NCBI GenBank assembly: GCA_964554385.1
Contig: CAZKOM010000002.1
Location: 1-64,000, forward strand
Direction: 5' to 3'
Source of the DNA: JAGKXC01 sp964554385
Lineage (GTDB): Bacteria > Bacteroidota > Bacteroidia > NS11-12g > UBA955
Length of the DNA stretch: 64,000 bases
Shown here: in pieces, positions 18,601 through 27,896 of the stretch
Layout: each line of letters begins with the position of its first letter
Numbering within the stretch: the first letter of the stretch is position 1
Program-made: the position numbers and the translations under genes
Notes under the pieces: model-generated
Database searches by the model: none
The model's input: only the letters and a program-made list of their open reading frames with translations
What the model was told of the DNA's origin: nothing

Positions 18601-18730
18601 TTTCAGTGTTGGTTTTGGAGTTCGAACCTACATTATGGGATTTCCTTTGAAATATGAATTTTCTATACCTTCAATTGATAAAAAATTTCAAAAAACCCAA
18701 CATTTAATCGGTTTACAATGGGATTTTTAA
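15653..18730 (+). CDS. Large predicted outer-membrane protein: degenerate gluzincin-like domain, propeller-like middle, C-terminal barrel
   Basis: The 1025-residue protein has a signal peptide (FYTFILFYILANNSALG). Residues 50-200 resemble the metalloprotease-like front domain of Bacteroidota PD40/barrel proteins. The zinc motif reads DEFLH (153-157) instead of HExxH, and the usual W-F-I-E-G second motif reads WLIHG (176-180). Residues 290-640 contain repeated beta-strand and turn segments compatible with a propeller. Roughly the last 350 residues alternate aromatic strands, include a GDAGMAF turn, and end with a terminal Phe (LIGLQWDF), as outer-membrane barrels do. I do not know its function. 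The active-site changes argue against protease activity. A near-consensus box (TATTTTCG) lies 10 bases before the ATG. Confidence 0.6.
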   Translation: MLRFYTFILFYILANNSALGSSTMSSTIGFQSHRKNNENQPIKCLKYGRIKLITQLDPNSQKRLVDSIFMQVNESLQKIELRLGYKLTSDIEIQLFTDLENYEAAFKETKIYAEQHKIANVYTQEKILPLFVAQTFHNIKSDIQFLVTYIILDEFLHGVGVKQRLNQGDAVRLPIWLIHGYCYLNASPWSAKDADQFILFTKQGCYKNLHKIPAEAQSVFGKYIWNNILINTNKNTESTIWFTVKYTNQLNEAFLFQFKQTFDDWYQSIPPINIKTQTQSSDLPLPKSFSGKTIQNITTDKNNSYLILMSDEISDKLVLYSQNKQLNTIAEFNSHDQINPWFRKNEYQLWYDSFSNKFFFAIRKGMVCSVFTYTKDKHLVLIDSIQLGLEEINNGLTFNIYKTLSTNYDKFINSVSGSVIEIISEGYSIYKNVQHLLVISRLNKNYRSKSQHPIVNSPYLLSIYRIQNNEYTLLRCDSFNELPVIGSVLTETSNRISYTMGNSHFWKLNFIEFNQEDDLHWNTGFTLQNFRHYKDYKEQILEIGNQNDFAIVKILNNWQETKQEIITLYKQPETAVKVITTATVDSFKFDSSSIGFQFISNYTVRSWLNKTKQQLVDQYTGDFNVNFITPGYYLKHAGIYLTNFENRNFTYYNRIPLKNLINSPFTPTIRLHIADKLNQHNLTMMIFSNIIGSRMGMEVNQQLDLNNKYSLTHTLLWRNRNFVSSENNYIRNSSISNQIGLTKSWLNCIRTSIDIEIRYDAFYSRISNLSQAITPSTKTALGSMFFTFRYNTEQEYNQTSLKRWNFQSKLSMGPTIFDQSNPYNFIFKLEGVSSKSIGKHFLYRNRFSSIYTVGKTQTLYLIGGTDGWLNNDQYIDKIPAIKLNTNFNMVGFGLPVRGFVYGSRLGSSYFSIQQQLELELFKSIIHRQIKNIFISDLTVYLFGDAGMAFVDNNPKSLSNPYHTRQISTGNYQLWYTSLHNPWIFSVGFGVRTYIMGFPLKYEFSIPSIDKKFQKTQHLIGLQWDF

Positions 18731-18761
18731 TATTAATTGCTTGAAAAACGGATGTTATAAT

Positions 18762-18769
18762 TAATTTTG
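18762..18769 (+). promoter_or_regulatory. -7 promoter box TAATTTTG for the mre/mrd operon
   Basis: An exact TAnnTTTG match with a TTG at 18741-18743, 18 bases upstream, as the -33 element. It lies 19 bases before mreB and is the best-formed promoter in the window. Confidence 0.7.
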
Positions 18770-18788
18770 CGACAACACATCATTACTA

Positions 18789-19817
18789 ATGGGACTTTTT
18801 AGTTTTCTTACCCAAGAGCTTGCTATCGACTTAGGCACGGCAAATACACTGATAATATTCAAGGACAAAGTTGTTGTGGATGAGCCAAGTATTATTGCAA
18901 TCGAGCGTCAAACAGGGAATGTTATTGCTGTGGGAAAGGATGCCATGCAGATGTTTGGAAAGGAAAATGAAGGTATTCGTTGTATTCGTCCACTAAAGGA
19001 TGGTGTAATTGCGGATTTCCAAGCTGCTGAACATATGATTCGCGGTATGATTAAAATGCTGAATCATCAAAACCGCTGGATAGCTCCTCCACAATTAAAA
19101 ATGGTTATTTGTATTCCGTCTGGTATAACCGAGGTAGAGAAAAGAGCTGTTAAAGATAGCGCAGAAAGAAGCGGAGCTAAAGAAGTTTATTTGATTCATG
19201 AACCTATGGCCGCTGCTGTTGGAATTGGAATTGATGTCACTCAACCCCAAGGAAACATGGTTGTAGACATCGGTGGAGGTACAACTGAGATTGCTATCAT
19301 TGCATTGGGTGGTATTGTGTGTGATGAAAGTATTCGTGTTGCTGGGGATGAATTTAATATGGATATCTTGGAGTACATGCGCAGAGAACATAATCTACTT
19401 ATTGGGGAACGTACCGCCGAAAAAATCAAAATTCATATTGGAAGCGCTTTACAAGAATTAGATTCTCCTCCTGAAGATTATGCTGTTTATGGTAGAGATT
19501 TGATGACAGGTATACCAAAGCAAATCATGGTAAGTTACAGTGAAATTGCTCGTGCATTGGATAAGAGTATCATGAAGGTTGAAGAAGCAATTTTAAAGGC
19601 ATTGGAACAATCACCGCCAGAATTAAGCGCAGATATATTAACCAATGGTATTTGGCTAACTGGTGGCGGTGCATTATTGAGAGGATTAGACAAAAGGATT
19701 TCACTCAAAACAAAGTTGCGTGTAAATATTGCCGAAGATCCTCTTCGAGCTGTAGTTCGTGGAACTGGAACAGCTTTGAAAAATATCGGTCGTTTCAAGT
19801 TCTTAATGACAGCTTAA
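18789..19817 (+). CDS. mreB: Rod shape-determining actin homologue MreB
   Basis: MreB forms membrane-bound filaments that direct lateral cell-wall synthesis. The 342 residues have normal length and carry the actin-fold nucleotide motifs: DLGTANTLI (phosphate 1), VVDIGGGTTEIAI (phosphate 2) and LTGGGALLRGLD (adenosine). The IHEPMAAAVGIGI segment is also typical. It is the first gene of a tightly packed operon with mreC, mreD, mrdA and rodA, preceded by a well-formed promoter. Confidence 0.98.
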   Translation: MGLFSFLTQELAIDLGTANTLIIFKDKVVVDEPSIIAIERQTGNVIAVGKDAMQMFGKENEGIRCIRPLKDGVIADFQAAEHMIRGMIKMLNHQNRWIAPPQLKMVICIPSGITEVEKRAVKDSAERSGAKEVYLIHEPMAAAVGIGIDVTQPQGNMVVDIGGGTTEIAIIALGGIVCDESIRVAGDEFNMDILEYMRREHNLLIGERTAEKIKIHIGSALQELDSPPEDYAVYGRDLMTGIPKQIMVSYSEIARALDKSIMKVEEAILKALEQSPPELSADILTNGIWLTGGGALLRGLDKRISLKTKLRVNIAEDPLRAVVRGTGTALKNIGRFKFLMTA

Positions 19818-19827
19818 TTTCCTTCTC

Positions 19828-20682
19828 ATGATTGTAATATTCCGTTGGATACGGAATAGGGCTTATCCCCTGCTGTTCGTAGTTTTACTGTTTAGTGCTT
19901 TATTACAAATTGTTCAGTATAACCTTTATCAGCGTTCAGTATTTTTCAATCAAACTTTAGGTTTTTACAGAAAAATCGACAAAGAAAAGTCCGATGTAAC
20001 AGCCTATTTCGATTTAAAACAACAGAATGAAGCACTTCTTGCTGAAAATCAGTTGCTTAGAAATCAGTTATCTTGGAATTTACAATCTATTGGTACATTT
20101 ACAGATACCCAATATACCGATACCAATACCAAAACACTTGTTCGATTTGAACAAATTTCAGCCCAAGTAATTAAAAATTCCACAAACCGAAGAAATAACT
20201 TCTTGATTATCGATAAAGGCAGGAAACATGGTATTGGAAAAAACATGGCGGTTGTTGGACCAAATGGGATTGTAGGGATAGTATTTGAATCTAAAGACAA
20301 TTATTCTTTGGTTTTATCAGTTTTAAATTCCAAGTTTGAATTAACTCCATACGTAAGGGAAATTACTTTAAATCAGGGGGTAATTAATTGGGATGGAAGT
20401 AATCCAAGATTTATTGACCTCCAAGAAGTTAATCGATTTGAGAAAGTGAAAAAAGGAATGAAATTATATACAAGTAATTATTCCTTAATTTTCCCAGCGG
20501 GTATACCTATTGGTACGATTGACGAAGTAAAAACATCATTAACATCAAACTTTCACGAAATTAAAGTTCAGTTAAGTACTGATTTTACAAGATTAAATTT
20601 GGTAACTGTTATCAAATTAAAGGACCAATCCGAAATAACAGAAATACAACAGACAATTCAGAATATCGAAGAAGATGAATAG
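19828..20682 (+). CDS. mreC: Rod shape-determining protein MreC
   Basis: MreC is the periplasmic scaffold that binds MreB and activates PBP2. The 284-residue protein has one N-terminal transmembrane helix (YPLLFVVLLFSALLQIV) and a coiled-coil stretch around residues 55-75 (LKQQNEALLAENQLLRNQL). The MreC beta domains follow (FLIIDKGRKHGIGKNMAVVGPNGIVG; FPAGIPIGTIDEV). It lies 10 bases after mreB and overlaps mreD by 8 bases. Confidence 0.95.
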   Translation: MIVIFRWIRNRAYPLLFVVLLFSALLQIVQYNLYQRSVFFNQTLGFYRKIDKEKSDVTAYFDLKQQNEALLAENQLLRNQLSWNLQSIGTFTDTQYTDTNTKTLVRFEQISAQVIKNSTNRRNNFLIIDKGRKHGIGKNMAVVGPNGIVGIVFESKDNYSLVLSVLNSKFELTPYVREITLNQGVINWDGSNPRFIDLQEVNRFEKVKKGMKLYTSNYSLIFPAGIPIGTIDEVKTSLTSNFHEIKVQLSTDFTRLNLVTVIKLKDQSEITEIQQTIQNIEEDE

Positions 20683-21184
20683 TTGGTTAAAGTGGTTTTT
20701 TACAGCGCTCATCTGGGCTCTTATCCAAGTATATTTAGTGGACCAATTGAATATTGCTTGGTGGATTAAACCTTTACCCTATTTGTACTTTATTTTTATT
20801 TTACCATTTGATTTAAACAAATTTGGTGGCCTTGTTATTGCTTATTTTTTTGGCTTAACCATCGATGTCTTATCCGGTACCATTGGAATACATACCGCAG
20901 CAACTTTAACTACGGTGTTTATAAAGTATTTTATTGATGATCGTTTCTTTAATTTGGATTCAATACAACTTCAAGGTCATTATACGATAAATGAATATGC
21001 TATAGGAAGAATGTCATACATAGGCTATGCCCTGAGTATTATTTTCATACATCATTTCCTGTTCTTTGCGTTAGATTATTTTGAGTTTAATCAAATACCT
21101 TTAATATTTTTGTTATCCGCTACTTCATCCGTAGTAACTTTATTTATCGTCTTTTTAGCAACCAAATTGATTCCAAGGCAGTAA
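20675..21184 (+). CDS. mreD: Rod shape-determining membrane protein MreD
   Basis: A 169-residue integral membrane protein of about five helices. It has PYLYFIFILPFDLNKFGGLVIAY and the segment FFGLTIDVLSGTIGIHTAATL, which matches the MreD pattern of a Gly/Asp turn between helices. Its position between mreC (8-base overlap) and the PBP2 gene (1-base gap) supports the identification more strongly than its poorly conserved sequence. Confidence 0.9.
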   Translation: MNSWLKWFFTALIWALIQVYLVDQLNIAWWIKPLPYLYFIFILPFDLNKFGGLVIAYFFGLTIDVLSGTIGIHTAATLTTVFIKYFIDDRFFNLDSIQLQGHYTINEYAIGRMSYIGYALSIIFIHHFLFFALDYFEFNQIPLIFLLSATSSVVTLFIVFLATKLIPRQ

Positions 21185-21185
21185 T

Positions 21186-23024
21186 ATGGAACACAGCAAT
21201 AAGCGAATTGTATTTATTTCATTGATACTGCTAATTGCTTTGGTATATTGGATACGATTAATCAATCTCCAATTAGGAGAAAAGGATTATGAAACCGTAG
21301 CGATTAATAATGCATTAAACAAGATTACTTTGTATCCTTCGAGAAGCAATCTATTTGACAGGCATGGAAAGCTTATCGTTTACAACACGCACATTTATGA
21401 TTTATCGGTTTTTCCCTTTGAAATTAAAGAACTCGATACTTCATTACTCAGTAAGATTTTAGAAGTACCCGGAAAAGACTTGCTCAATTTATTTGAGGAT
21501 GCCAAGATTAAAGCGTTGAGGCGACAAAAGAATAACGCCAACAATAAATCAACTACTTTCTATAGTAACCTATCGCCTAGACAATTTGCATTTTTACGTG
21601 AAAATATGTTTCGGCTGAAAGGATTTTTTATTGAATCCAGAACGGATAGACAGTTTGCTAGTAAGTCAGCACCCCATGCCTTAGGATATTTGGGTGAGGC
21701 GAATGAATCATTATTAGCCAGTGATGAATACTATCAACCTGGCGATTTGGTTGGTATTACTGGCTTAGAGAGGTTTTACGAAAAAGAATTTAGAGGTATA
21801 AAAGGAATAAAAACAGTTTGGCAAAATCGAAAATACGAGCAAAAAGGAGAAGTAAAAGATTCCCAATTCAACTATCCTAGCATTGCCGGACCAGACGCAA
21901 CCTCCACCTTGGATATCGACGTACAAAATTACGCTCGATTGTTATTAGAGGGAAAAAAAGGTTCAATAGTGGCCATAGAACCTCAAACTGGGGAAGTCAT
22001 TGCATTTGTGAACTTTCCAGATTATGACCCCAATACTTTGGTTGGAAGGTCTCGTGCAAATACGTTTAAATATTTATTAACGGATCCTGTAAAACCCCTA
22101 TATAACAGAGCAGTTAAGGGGGTTTACCCACCAGGCAGTACCTTTAAAACCGTTATGGCAGCAATTGCACTTCAAGAAGGTGTTTTGGAACCTGGCACAA
22201 CCCATGGATGTGGCGGAGGTTACAGATTGGGAAATATCCGTGTAGGTTGCCATCCCCACGGAGGGCCATTAGATGTTCGAGGTTCCTTACAAATTAGTTG
22301 TAATAGTTATTACTGTCAGGTATTTAGAGATGTAATCGATAATCCGAAGTACAACAATGTAAAAGAGGGTTATGCAGTATTGGAAAAACACTTACGTTCA
22401 TTTGGACTTGGCAGCCCTTTGGGTATAGATTTAATGGGTGAAAGCAGAGGAAATATTCCTAGTGTTAATCAGCTGAATAAACGACATGGTAAAAGTTGGA
22501 AAAGCAGCACCGTTATTTCCTTGAGCATTGGTCAAGGAGAAATTTTGTTAACACCTCTACAAATTGCCAATTTAGCGGCAATTATGGCCAACAGAGGTTG
22601 GTATATAACTCCTCATTTAATCAGGAAAATCGATGGTTTCAATGATACCTCGTGGAGACGAAAATTTACTTTAAAAAATTACACGACGGTCAATCCTATG
22701 CACTTTGAAACCGTGATTGAAGGCATGGCTGGAGTGACTATTCCTGGAGGTACAGCCAACGGGACGGGAATCCCTAATATTGAAATTTGTGCTAAAACGG
22801 GTACGGCCCAAAATCCACATGGAAAAGATCACAGCGTATACATGGCATTTGCCCCCAAAGACAATCCAAAAATTGCCATTGCTGTTATTGTAGAAAATGG
22901 AGGATATGGTGCAACTTATGCTGCCCCAATCGCAAATTTAATTATTGAAAGATATTTGAATCCAGGTAAGGAAACACAAAAGCCTGATATGGAAAAGCGT
23001 ATGTTAGAAAGTAAAATCCAGTAA
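21186..23024 (+). CDS. mrdA: Penicillin-binding protein 2 (elongation-specific transpeptidase)
   Basis: PBP2 cross-links peptidoglycan during elongation, working with RodA. The 612-residue class B PBP has one N-terminal transmembrane helix and a dimerisation/pedestal domain (GYLGEA, GDLVGITGLERFYE). The transpeptidase domain contains all three active-site motifs: S318-T-F-K321, S371-C-N373 and K537-T-G539. A Cys pair (GCGGGYRLG, VGCHPHGG) and SCNSYYCQ are as in other Bacteroidota PBP2s. It is flanked by mreD and rodA. Confidence 0.97.
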   Translation: MEHSNKRIVFISLILLIALVYWIRLINLQLGEKDYETVAINNALNKITLYPSRSNLFDRHGKLIVYNTHIYDLSVFPFEIKELDTSLLSKILEVPGKDLLNLFEDAKIKALRRQKNNANNKSTTFYSNLSPRQFAFLRENMFRLKGFFIESRTDRQFASKSAPHALGYLGEANESLLASDEYYQPGDLVGITGLERFYEKEFRGIKGIKTVWQNRKYEQKGEVKDSQFNYPSIAGPDATSTLDIDVQNYARLLLEGKKGSIVAIEPQTGEVIAFVNFPDYDPNTLVGRSRANTFKYLLTDPVKPLYNRAVKGVYPPGSTFKTVMAAIALQEGVLEPGTTHGCGGGYRLGNIRVGCHPHGGPLDVRGSLQISCNSYYCQVFRDVIDNPKYNNVKEGYAVLEKHLRSFGLGSPLGIDLMGESRGNIPSVNQLNKRHGKSWKSSTVISLSIGQGEILLTPLQIANLAAIMANRGWYITPHLIRKIDGFNDTSWRRKFTLKNYTTVNPMHFETVIEGMAGVTIPGGTANGTGIPNIEICAKTGTAQNPHGKDHSVYMAFAPKDNPKIAIAVIVENGGYGATYAAPIANLIIERYLNPGKETQKPDMEKRMLESKIQ

Positions 23025-23026
23025 TA

Positions 23027-24292
23027 ATGAATACTTATAACAAACAACGTCAAGAATCCGTAGATTTCCTTTCGGTGTTTTTATTTCTGGTTTTAATTGT
23101 TATCGGTTTTATTTCTATTTCATCGTCTACTAGCGATATAAATTGGGATCATTTCAAATTGAGTGGTTTAGCTACAAAACAGATATTCTTTTTAGCTGGC
23201 GCATTTGTAATAATACTAACCATTTTGTTTTCGAATGTTGCGGTTATCGATTATTTTGCTTACGGTTTTTACGGTATTGCACTACTACTTAATATACTCG
23301 TTGTATTAATCGGACATGAAGTAAAAGGTGCTAAATCTTGGTTTGGTATTGGAGGATTTGGATTACAGCCTTCTGAGTTTGCAAAAGTTGCTACCGCCCT
23401 AGCTCTTGCTAAATTTCTAGGGACCTATGGTGTTCGATTGAAAGGTTGGAAAAATATTAGTATTTCCATGGCTATTTTCCTAATACCCATGATTGTAATA
23501 CTATTACAAGATGATACCGGTAGCGCATTGGTTTTTTTATCTTTTTTTTTAGTATTGTTCAGAGAAGGCTTACCTGGTTGGGTGCTTTTAAGTGCGGTCT
23601 GGTTAGGTTTATTGTCAGGATTTCGAATTATTGGTGATTTTCAAGGTGTTTCGGTTTATTATGGTTACGGTTTACTGTTTGGATTAGCAAGTCTACTTAT
23701 TTTATTCTTTAGAAAAAATAAAGCAGTCATACCTTTGATAATAACGGTTGCGGTTGTATCCTCTACTTTTTACACTGTTGTTGGATCGGCATATCATTCC
23801 ATATTACAACGACATCAAAAAAGCAGAATTGAATCTGTATTAGGATTAAAGGAGGATGCTCAAGGAATTGATTTTCACGTTAAACAGTCCAAAATAGCCA
23901 TTGGAGCTGGAAAGTTATGGGGTCGAGGATTTATGAAAGGGACGCAGACCAAGATGGGATTTGTACCCGAACAACATACAGATTTTATTTTTGATACAAT
24001 TGCTGAAGAATGGGGTTTCATTGGAACAACGGTATTTTTTATTATTTATATTGGCTTTTTACTAAGGCTAGCGATGTTAGCCGAGCGTCAAACGACAACA
24101 TTTGGAAGAGTTTTAGGCTACAGTTTAGTTTGTGTATTATTCTTTCATTTCACCATTAACATTGGAATGACCGTAGGTTTAATGCCCGTTATTGGGATAC
24201 CACTACCCTATATTTCCTATGGCGGTAGTTCCTTATGGGCTTTCTCATTGTTTTTATTCATTTTTTTACGCGTTGATCAAGTAAGAAAATAG
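23027..24292 (+). CDS. rodA: Peptidoglycan glycosyltransferase RodA
   Basis: RodA is the SEDS-family polymerase that extends glycan strands in the elongasome. The 421-residue multi-pass protein shows the SEDS blocks GAKSWFGIGGFGLQPSEFAK, LLQDDTGSALVF (with the functional Asp) and the C-terminal PLPYISYGGSSLW. The 421 residues include a hydrophobic central insert relative to the shorter RodA of E. coli. It begins 2 bases after the mrdA stop and closes the rod operon. Confidence 0.95.
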   Translation: MNTYNKQRQESVDFLSVFLFLVLIVIGFISISSSTSDINWDHFKLSGLATKQIFFLAGAFVIILTILFSNVAVIDYFAYGFYGIALLLNILVVLIGHEVKGAKSWFGIGGFGLQPSEFAKVATALALAKFLGTYGVRLKGWKNISISMAIFLIPMIVILLQDDTGSALVFLSFFLVLFREGLPGWVLLSAVWLGLLSGFRIIGDFQGVSVYYGYGLLFGLASLLILFFRKNKAVIPLIITVAVVSSTFYTVVGSAYHSILQRHQKSRIESVLGLKEDAQGIDFHVKQSKIAIGAGKLWGRGFMKGTQTKMGFVPEQHTDFIFDTIAEEWGFIGTTVFFIIYIGFLLRLAMLAERQTTTFGRVLGYSLVCVLFFHFTINIGMTVGLMPVIGIPLPYISYGGSSLWAFSLFLFIFLRVDQVRK

Positions 24293-24328
24293 CGATACAA
24301 CCATTATTATTGTATAAAGAAATCATTT

Positions 24329-27300
24329 ATGAGAAACAGACCACAAATTAAGTTTTTGGGTTATGCATTTGCATTGTTTTTATCATCTTCTTGTGGCGAT
24401 AAACATAATGAAAACGAGGTTTTATTTGAAAAAATAGATAAAAATCAATCGGGCATTACATTTATCAACACAGTTCCGGAGAACGACACATTGAATCAAT
24501 TCACATATCACTATCTTTATAATGGTACCGGTGTTGCTATTGGAGATATTAATAATGATGGTTTACCTGACATGTACTTTTCTGGAAATGAAAAGTCTTC
24601 TTGCCTCTATTTAAATAAAGGTGACTTCAAATTTGAAGACATTACTCAATCTTCTGGTACTATTACCGATCGTTGGGTAAGTGGAGTAACCATGGCGGAT
24701 GTGAATAATGATGGATTTCTAGATATTTATGCATGTGTTTCTGGCCCAAGAAAATCTTCCGCCAAGATGGGAAACCTTCTCTTTATCAATCAGAAAAACA
24801 ATACATTCAAAGAAATGGCAACGCAATGGGGTGTTGCAGACCAAGGGAATGCTACGTGTGCAACATTTTTCGACATGGATAATGATGGCGACTTAGATAT
24901 GTATTTGGGTAATCATTCCGAAAAATTCTTCAACAATATCAGTACTAAATATTCTAAAGAATTAACGTTAAACGAAAATAATCAACAACATTTATTTCGA
25001 AACGATGGAAATCGATTCACTGATATTTCTGAATCCGCCGGAATTAAAGCAATGGGTTATTGCTTAAGTGCCACCGCAGGAGATTTTAACGAAGATGGAT
25101 TAACGGACCTATACATCTGTAATGATTACCATGTACCTGATTTTTATCTAATAAATCAAGGAAATGGCAAATTTGAAGATAAGTTCAACGATTATTTCAA
25201 GCACAGCAGTACAAACAGCATGGGAGCAGATCAGGGCGACGTTAACAATGATGGTTATTCTGACCTAATCACATTGGATATGTTGGCTGAAAGTCCGCGC
25301 AGATACATGCAATTAATGGGGCCCAAAGACTATGACTATACAGTCATGGGAATAAAAAATGGGTTCAAACATCAATATATGAAAAATGCTCTACAAATCA
25401 ACTTGGGTAATGGTCATTTTTCTGACATGTCTTATTTGTATGGCGTTGCCAAAAGCGATTGGAGTTGGTGTCCATTACTGAATGACTTTAACGACGATGG
25501 ATTTTTGGATTTGTTTGTTTCCAATGGTTATTACAGAGAGGTAACAGATTTAGATTTCATGTTGTATCAATTAAATAAAGAACAAAGTAAACAGACACAA
25601 TTCACTCATGAAGAGCTACTAAAGCATATACCTTCAGAGAAATTGCAGAATTTTTTGTTTATGAACGAGGGCGGAACAGGCTTTGTTAATAAAGCAGCGG
25701 AATTAGGATTAGAAGATTTATCACACAGTACTGGCGGCGGATTAGCTGATTTCAATAATGATGGGAGAATGGATTTAGTAGTTTGCAACCAAGGCGAAGA
25801 GCCATTTCTATATAAAAACACAGGTAATTCGGGTAATTATTTAAATATTAAAGCAGAAGGAACAACAAATAAATTTGGAGTTGGATGTAAATTTTTTGTT
25901 GAGGATTCTGTTGGAATCAGTGGCAAACCAACCTATAGGAAATTCGTGTTACAACCGTCTCGTGGTTATCAAAGTAGCTCGCAACCGTTAGTGCATATTG
26001 GTTTTGGTGATAAAGAAAAAGCAAGTTCAATAATTGTTGTTTGGCCTGGTGGAAAATTTCAACGGTTAGAAAATGTTGAATTAAATAAAACGATAACAGT
26101 TAAAGAAAGTGATGCTTCCGGTAACTTTAAGTTTGATAATGAACATGAAAAACTCTTTGTTGAAAATTCAGAAGAAATAGGTTTAGATTTTCTGCATGTA
26201 GAACAAGAGAATCCTGACTTTAAAAGAGAACCGTTATTACCCCATCGGTACACTACCTTAGGTCCAGGAACTGCCTCTGCGGATGTAAATGGTGATGGCT
26301 TAATGGATTTATTTATTACTAACGCTCGAGAAAGTAATGGTTGTAAATTATATCTACAGAATTCCAATGGTAAATTCTCTGCGGCTAATTCCCAGCCATG
26401 GAAAGTGATGAGTTATGTGGATGTTGTTGGATGTTTGTTTGTAGATACAGACAATGATGGTGATCAGGATTTATATTTAGCCGCGGGAGGTTCAGAATAT
26501 GATTGGCCTTCAGATAAATATAATCACGAGATTTTTATTAACGATGGTAAAGGCAACTTTAAAAGAGGTAATGGAATTTTGCCAAATGTAAATACTAGTG
26601 GTGGCACTGTTTGCGCTGCAGACTATGATGCCGATGGAGATATGGATTTATTTGTTGGTGGAAGAATTTTACCTGGGAATTATCCCAAATTAGGCATACG
26701 ATCGTATTTACTGCAAAACAATGGCGGAAAGTTTAGAGATGTTACCGAAGCTTTAGCTCCTGATTTAGTGCATGCAGGTATGATAACTTCGGCTGTATTT
26801 GCCGATTTCTCAGGAGATCATTTACCCGATTTAGTCTTATGTGGTGAATGGATGCCTATCATTTTCATGGAAAATCAGAATGGAAAATTGATAAATAAAA
26901 CCGCCGAATACGGGGATGTTTCCATGAGTGGTTGGATGAATAGTATTTTACCTATTGATATCGATAACGACGGGGATTTGGATTTGGTAGTAGGAAACAA
27001 AGGAAATAATAGCTTCATACAGGCTAGAACAAGTAATCCACTAAAAGTGTATTGGGCCGATTTCGATGGAAATGGCAGAACAGATATAGCTATGAGTTAT
27101 TCATATAGTGGAATTGAATACCCTTTGTTTACCATGGACGAGATGGGACGTGCTTATCCTGTATTTATTCGTAAAAAGTTTACTCGCTATAAAGACATAG
27201 CTGGAAAAAGTATATCGGAGATTTTTGGGCAAGAAACGCTTCAACAAAATAGCTTGATTGCAACTTCATTTTCTAGCGTAATTGCTGTAAATAATGGAGG

Positions 27301-27832
27301 TAAATTTCAATTTAACCCTCTCCCATTTTACGTGCAAGCTGGCCCATTGTATGGTACTGCATTCTTGGATGTTAATACAGATGGTTACGATGATATTTTA
27401 GGATTTGGAAATAATTATAACACCCGCGTCCCTCATGGCCGGGATGATGCGTTGTCTGGTTTTGTTTTAACCAACAAAAACGGCAATTTAGAATATACGG
27501 GAGGCAGCAAAATTAATTTATATAACCAGTTGGATGCAAAATCTGTAATTACCATTCCAATTAGAAATAGCCAGACATCTACTTCCAAAGCAACCGTAAT
27601 TGTGTCTAATTGCAACGGAGAGTCAAAGAGTTTTACTTTAAATCAAAGCGCTGAATTCATTCCAGCACCCAGATTTAGCAGTTATGCGATGGTTAAACTT
27701 AAAAATGGACAAACCAAAATTGTTAATTTAAATCCAGGAAAAGGCTATTTATCATCCGACGCACCGGGTGTATGGACAAATAAGTCCACATCGAAAGTTG
27801 AGTTTTATAATTCTAAAGGACAAAAACTTTAA
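24329..27832 (+). CDS. FG-GAP/VCBS-repeat lipoprotein with ASPIC/UnbV domain
   Basis: The 1167-residue protein has a lipoprotein signal (YAFALFLSSSC). Two blocks of FG-GAP/VCBS repeats carry calcium-type loops (DINNDGLPD, DVNNDGFLD, DMDNDGDLD, DYDADGDMD, DIDNDGDLD). Between them, near residues 500-595, is an ASPIC/UnbV-like domain (LQPSRGYQSSSQPLVHIGFG, VVWPGGK). The repeats suggest a seven-bladed, integrin-like propeller on the cell surface. Similar large lipoproteins are common in Bacteroidota, but their binding partner is generally unknown. It starts 36 bases after rodA with no recognisable promoter box, so read-through from the rod operon is possible. Confidence 0.85.
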   Translation: MRNRPQIKFLGYAFALFLSSSCGDKHNENEVLFEKIDKNQSGITFINTVPENDTLNQFTYHYLYNGTGVAIGDINNDGLPDMYFSGNEKSSCLYLNKGDFKFEDITQSSGTITDRWVSGVTMADVNNDGFLDIYACVSGPRKSSAKMGNLLFINQKNNTFKEMATQWGVADQGNATCATFFDMDNDGDLDMYLGNHSEKFFNNISTKYSKELTLNENNQQHLFRNDGNRFTDISESAGIKAMGYCLSATAGDFNEDGLTDLYICNDYHVPDFYLINQGNGKFEDKFNDYFKHSSTNSMGADQGDVNNDGYSDLITLDMLAESPRRYMQLMGPKDYDYTVMGIKNGFKHQYMKNALQINLGNGHFSDMSYLYGVAKSDWSWCPLLNDFNDDGFLDLFVSNGYYREVTDLDFMLYQLNKEQSKQTQFTHEELLKHIPSEKLQNFLFMNEGGTGFVNKAAELGLEDLSHSTGGGLADFNNDGRMDLVVCNQGEEPFLYKNTGNSGNYLNIKAEGTTNKFGVGCKFFVEDSVGISGKPTYRKFVLQPSRGYQSSSQPLVHIGFGDKEKASSIIVVWPGGKFQRLENVELNKTITVKESDASGNFKFDNEHEKLFVENSEEIGLDFLHVEQENPDFKREPLLPHRYTTLGPGTASADVNGDGLMDLFITNARESNGCKLYLQNSNGKFSAANSQPWKVMSYVDVVGCLFVDTDNDGDQDLYLAAGGSEYDWPSDKYNHEIFINDGKGNFKRGNGILPNVNTSGGTVCAADYDADGDMDLFVGGRILPGNYPKLGIRSYLLQNNGGKFRDVTEALAPDLVHAGMITSAVFADFSGDHLPDLVLCGEWMPIIFMENQNGKLINKTAEYGDVSMSGWMNSILPIDIDNDGDLDLVVGNKGNNSFIQARTSNPLKVYWADFDGNGRTDIAMSYSYSGIEYPLFTMDEMGRAYPVFIRKKFTRYKDIAGKSISEIFGQETLQQNSLIATSFSSVIAVNNGGKFQFNPLPFYVQAGPLYGTAFLDVNTDGYDDILGFGNNYNTRVPHGRDDALSGFVLTNKNGNLEYTGGSKINLYNQLDAKSVITIPIRNSQTSTSKATVIVSNCNGESKSFTLNQSAEFIPAPRFSSYAMVKLKNGQTKIVNLNPGKGYLSSDAPGVWTNKSTSKVEFYNSKGQKL

Positions 27833-27869
27833 AAACTCAATATTTGTTGTATTTCAATAAAACAATCCT

Positions 27870-27877
27870 TATCTTTG
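27870..27877 (+). promoter_or_regulatory. -7 promoter box TATCTTTG for the 51-residue basic protein
   Basis: An exact TAnnTTTG match with a TTG at 27847-27849, 20 bases upstream. It lies 19 bases before the ATG at 27897. Confidence 0.65.
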
Positions 27878-27896
27878 CAGCCTAATTTTTTGAACC

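Noticed and set aside
23541..23550. T9 tract in rodA as a phase-variation site
   Set aside because: A/T homopolymers of this length are expected in this genome, and rodA belongs to an essential-type operon.
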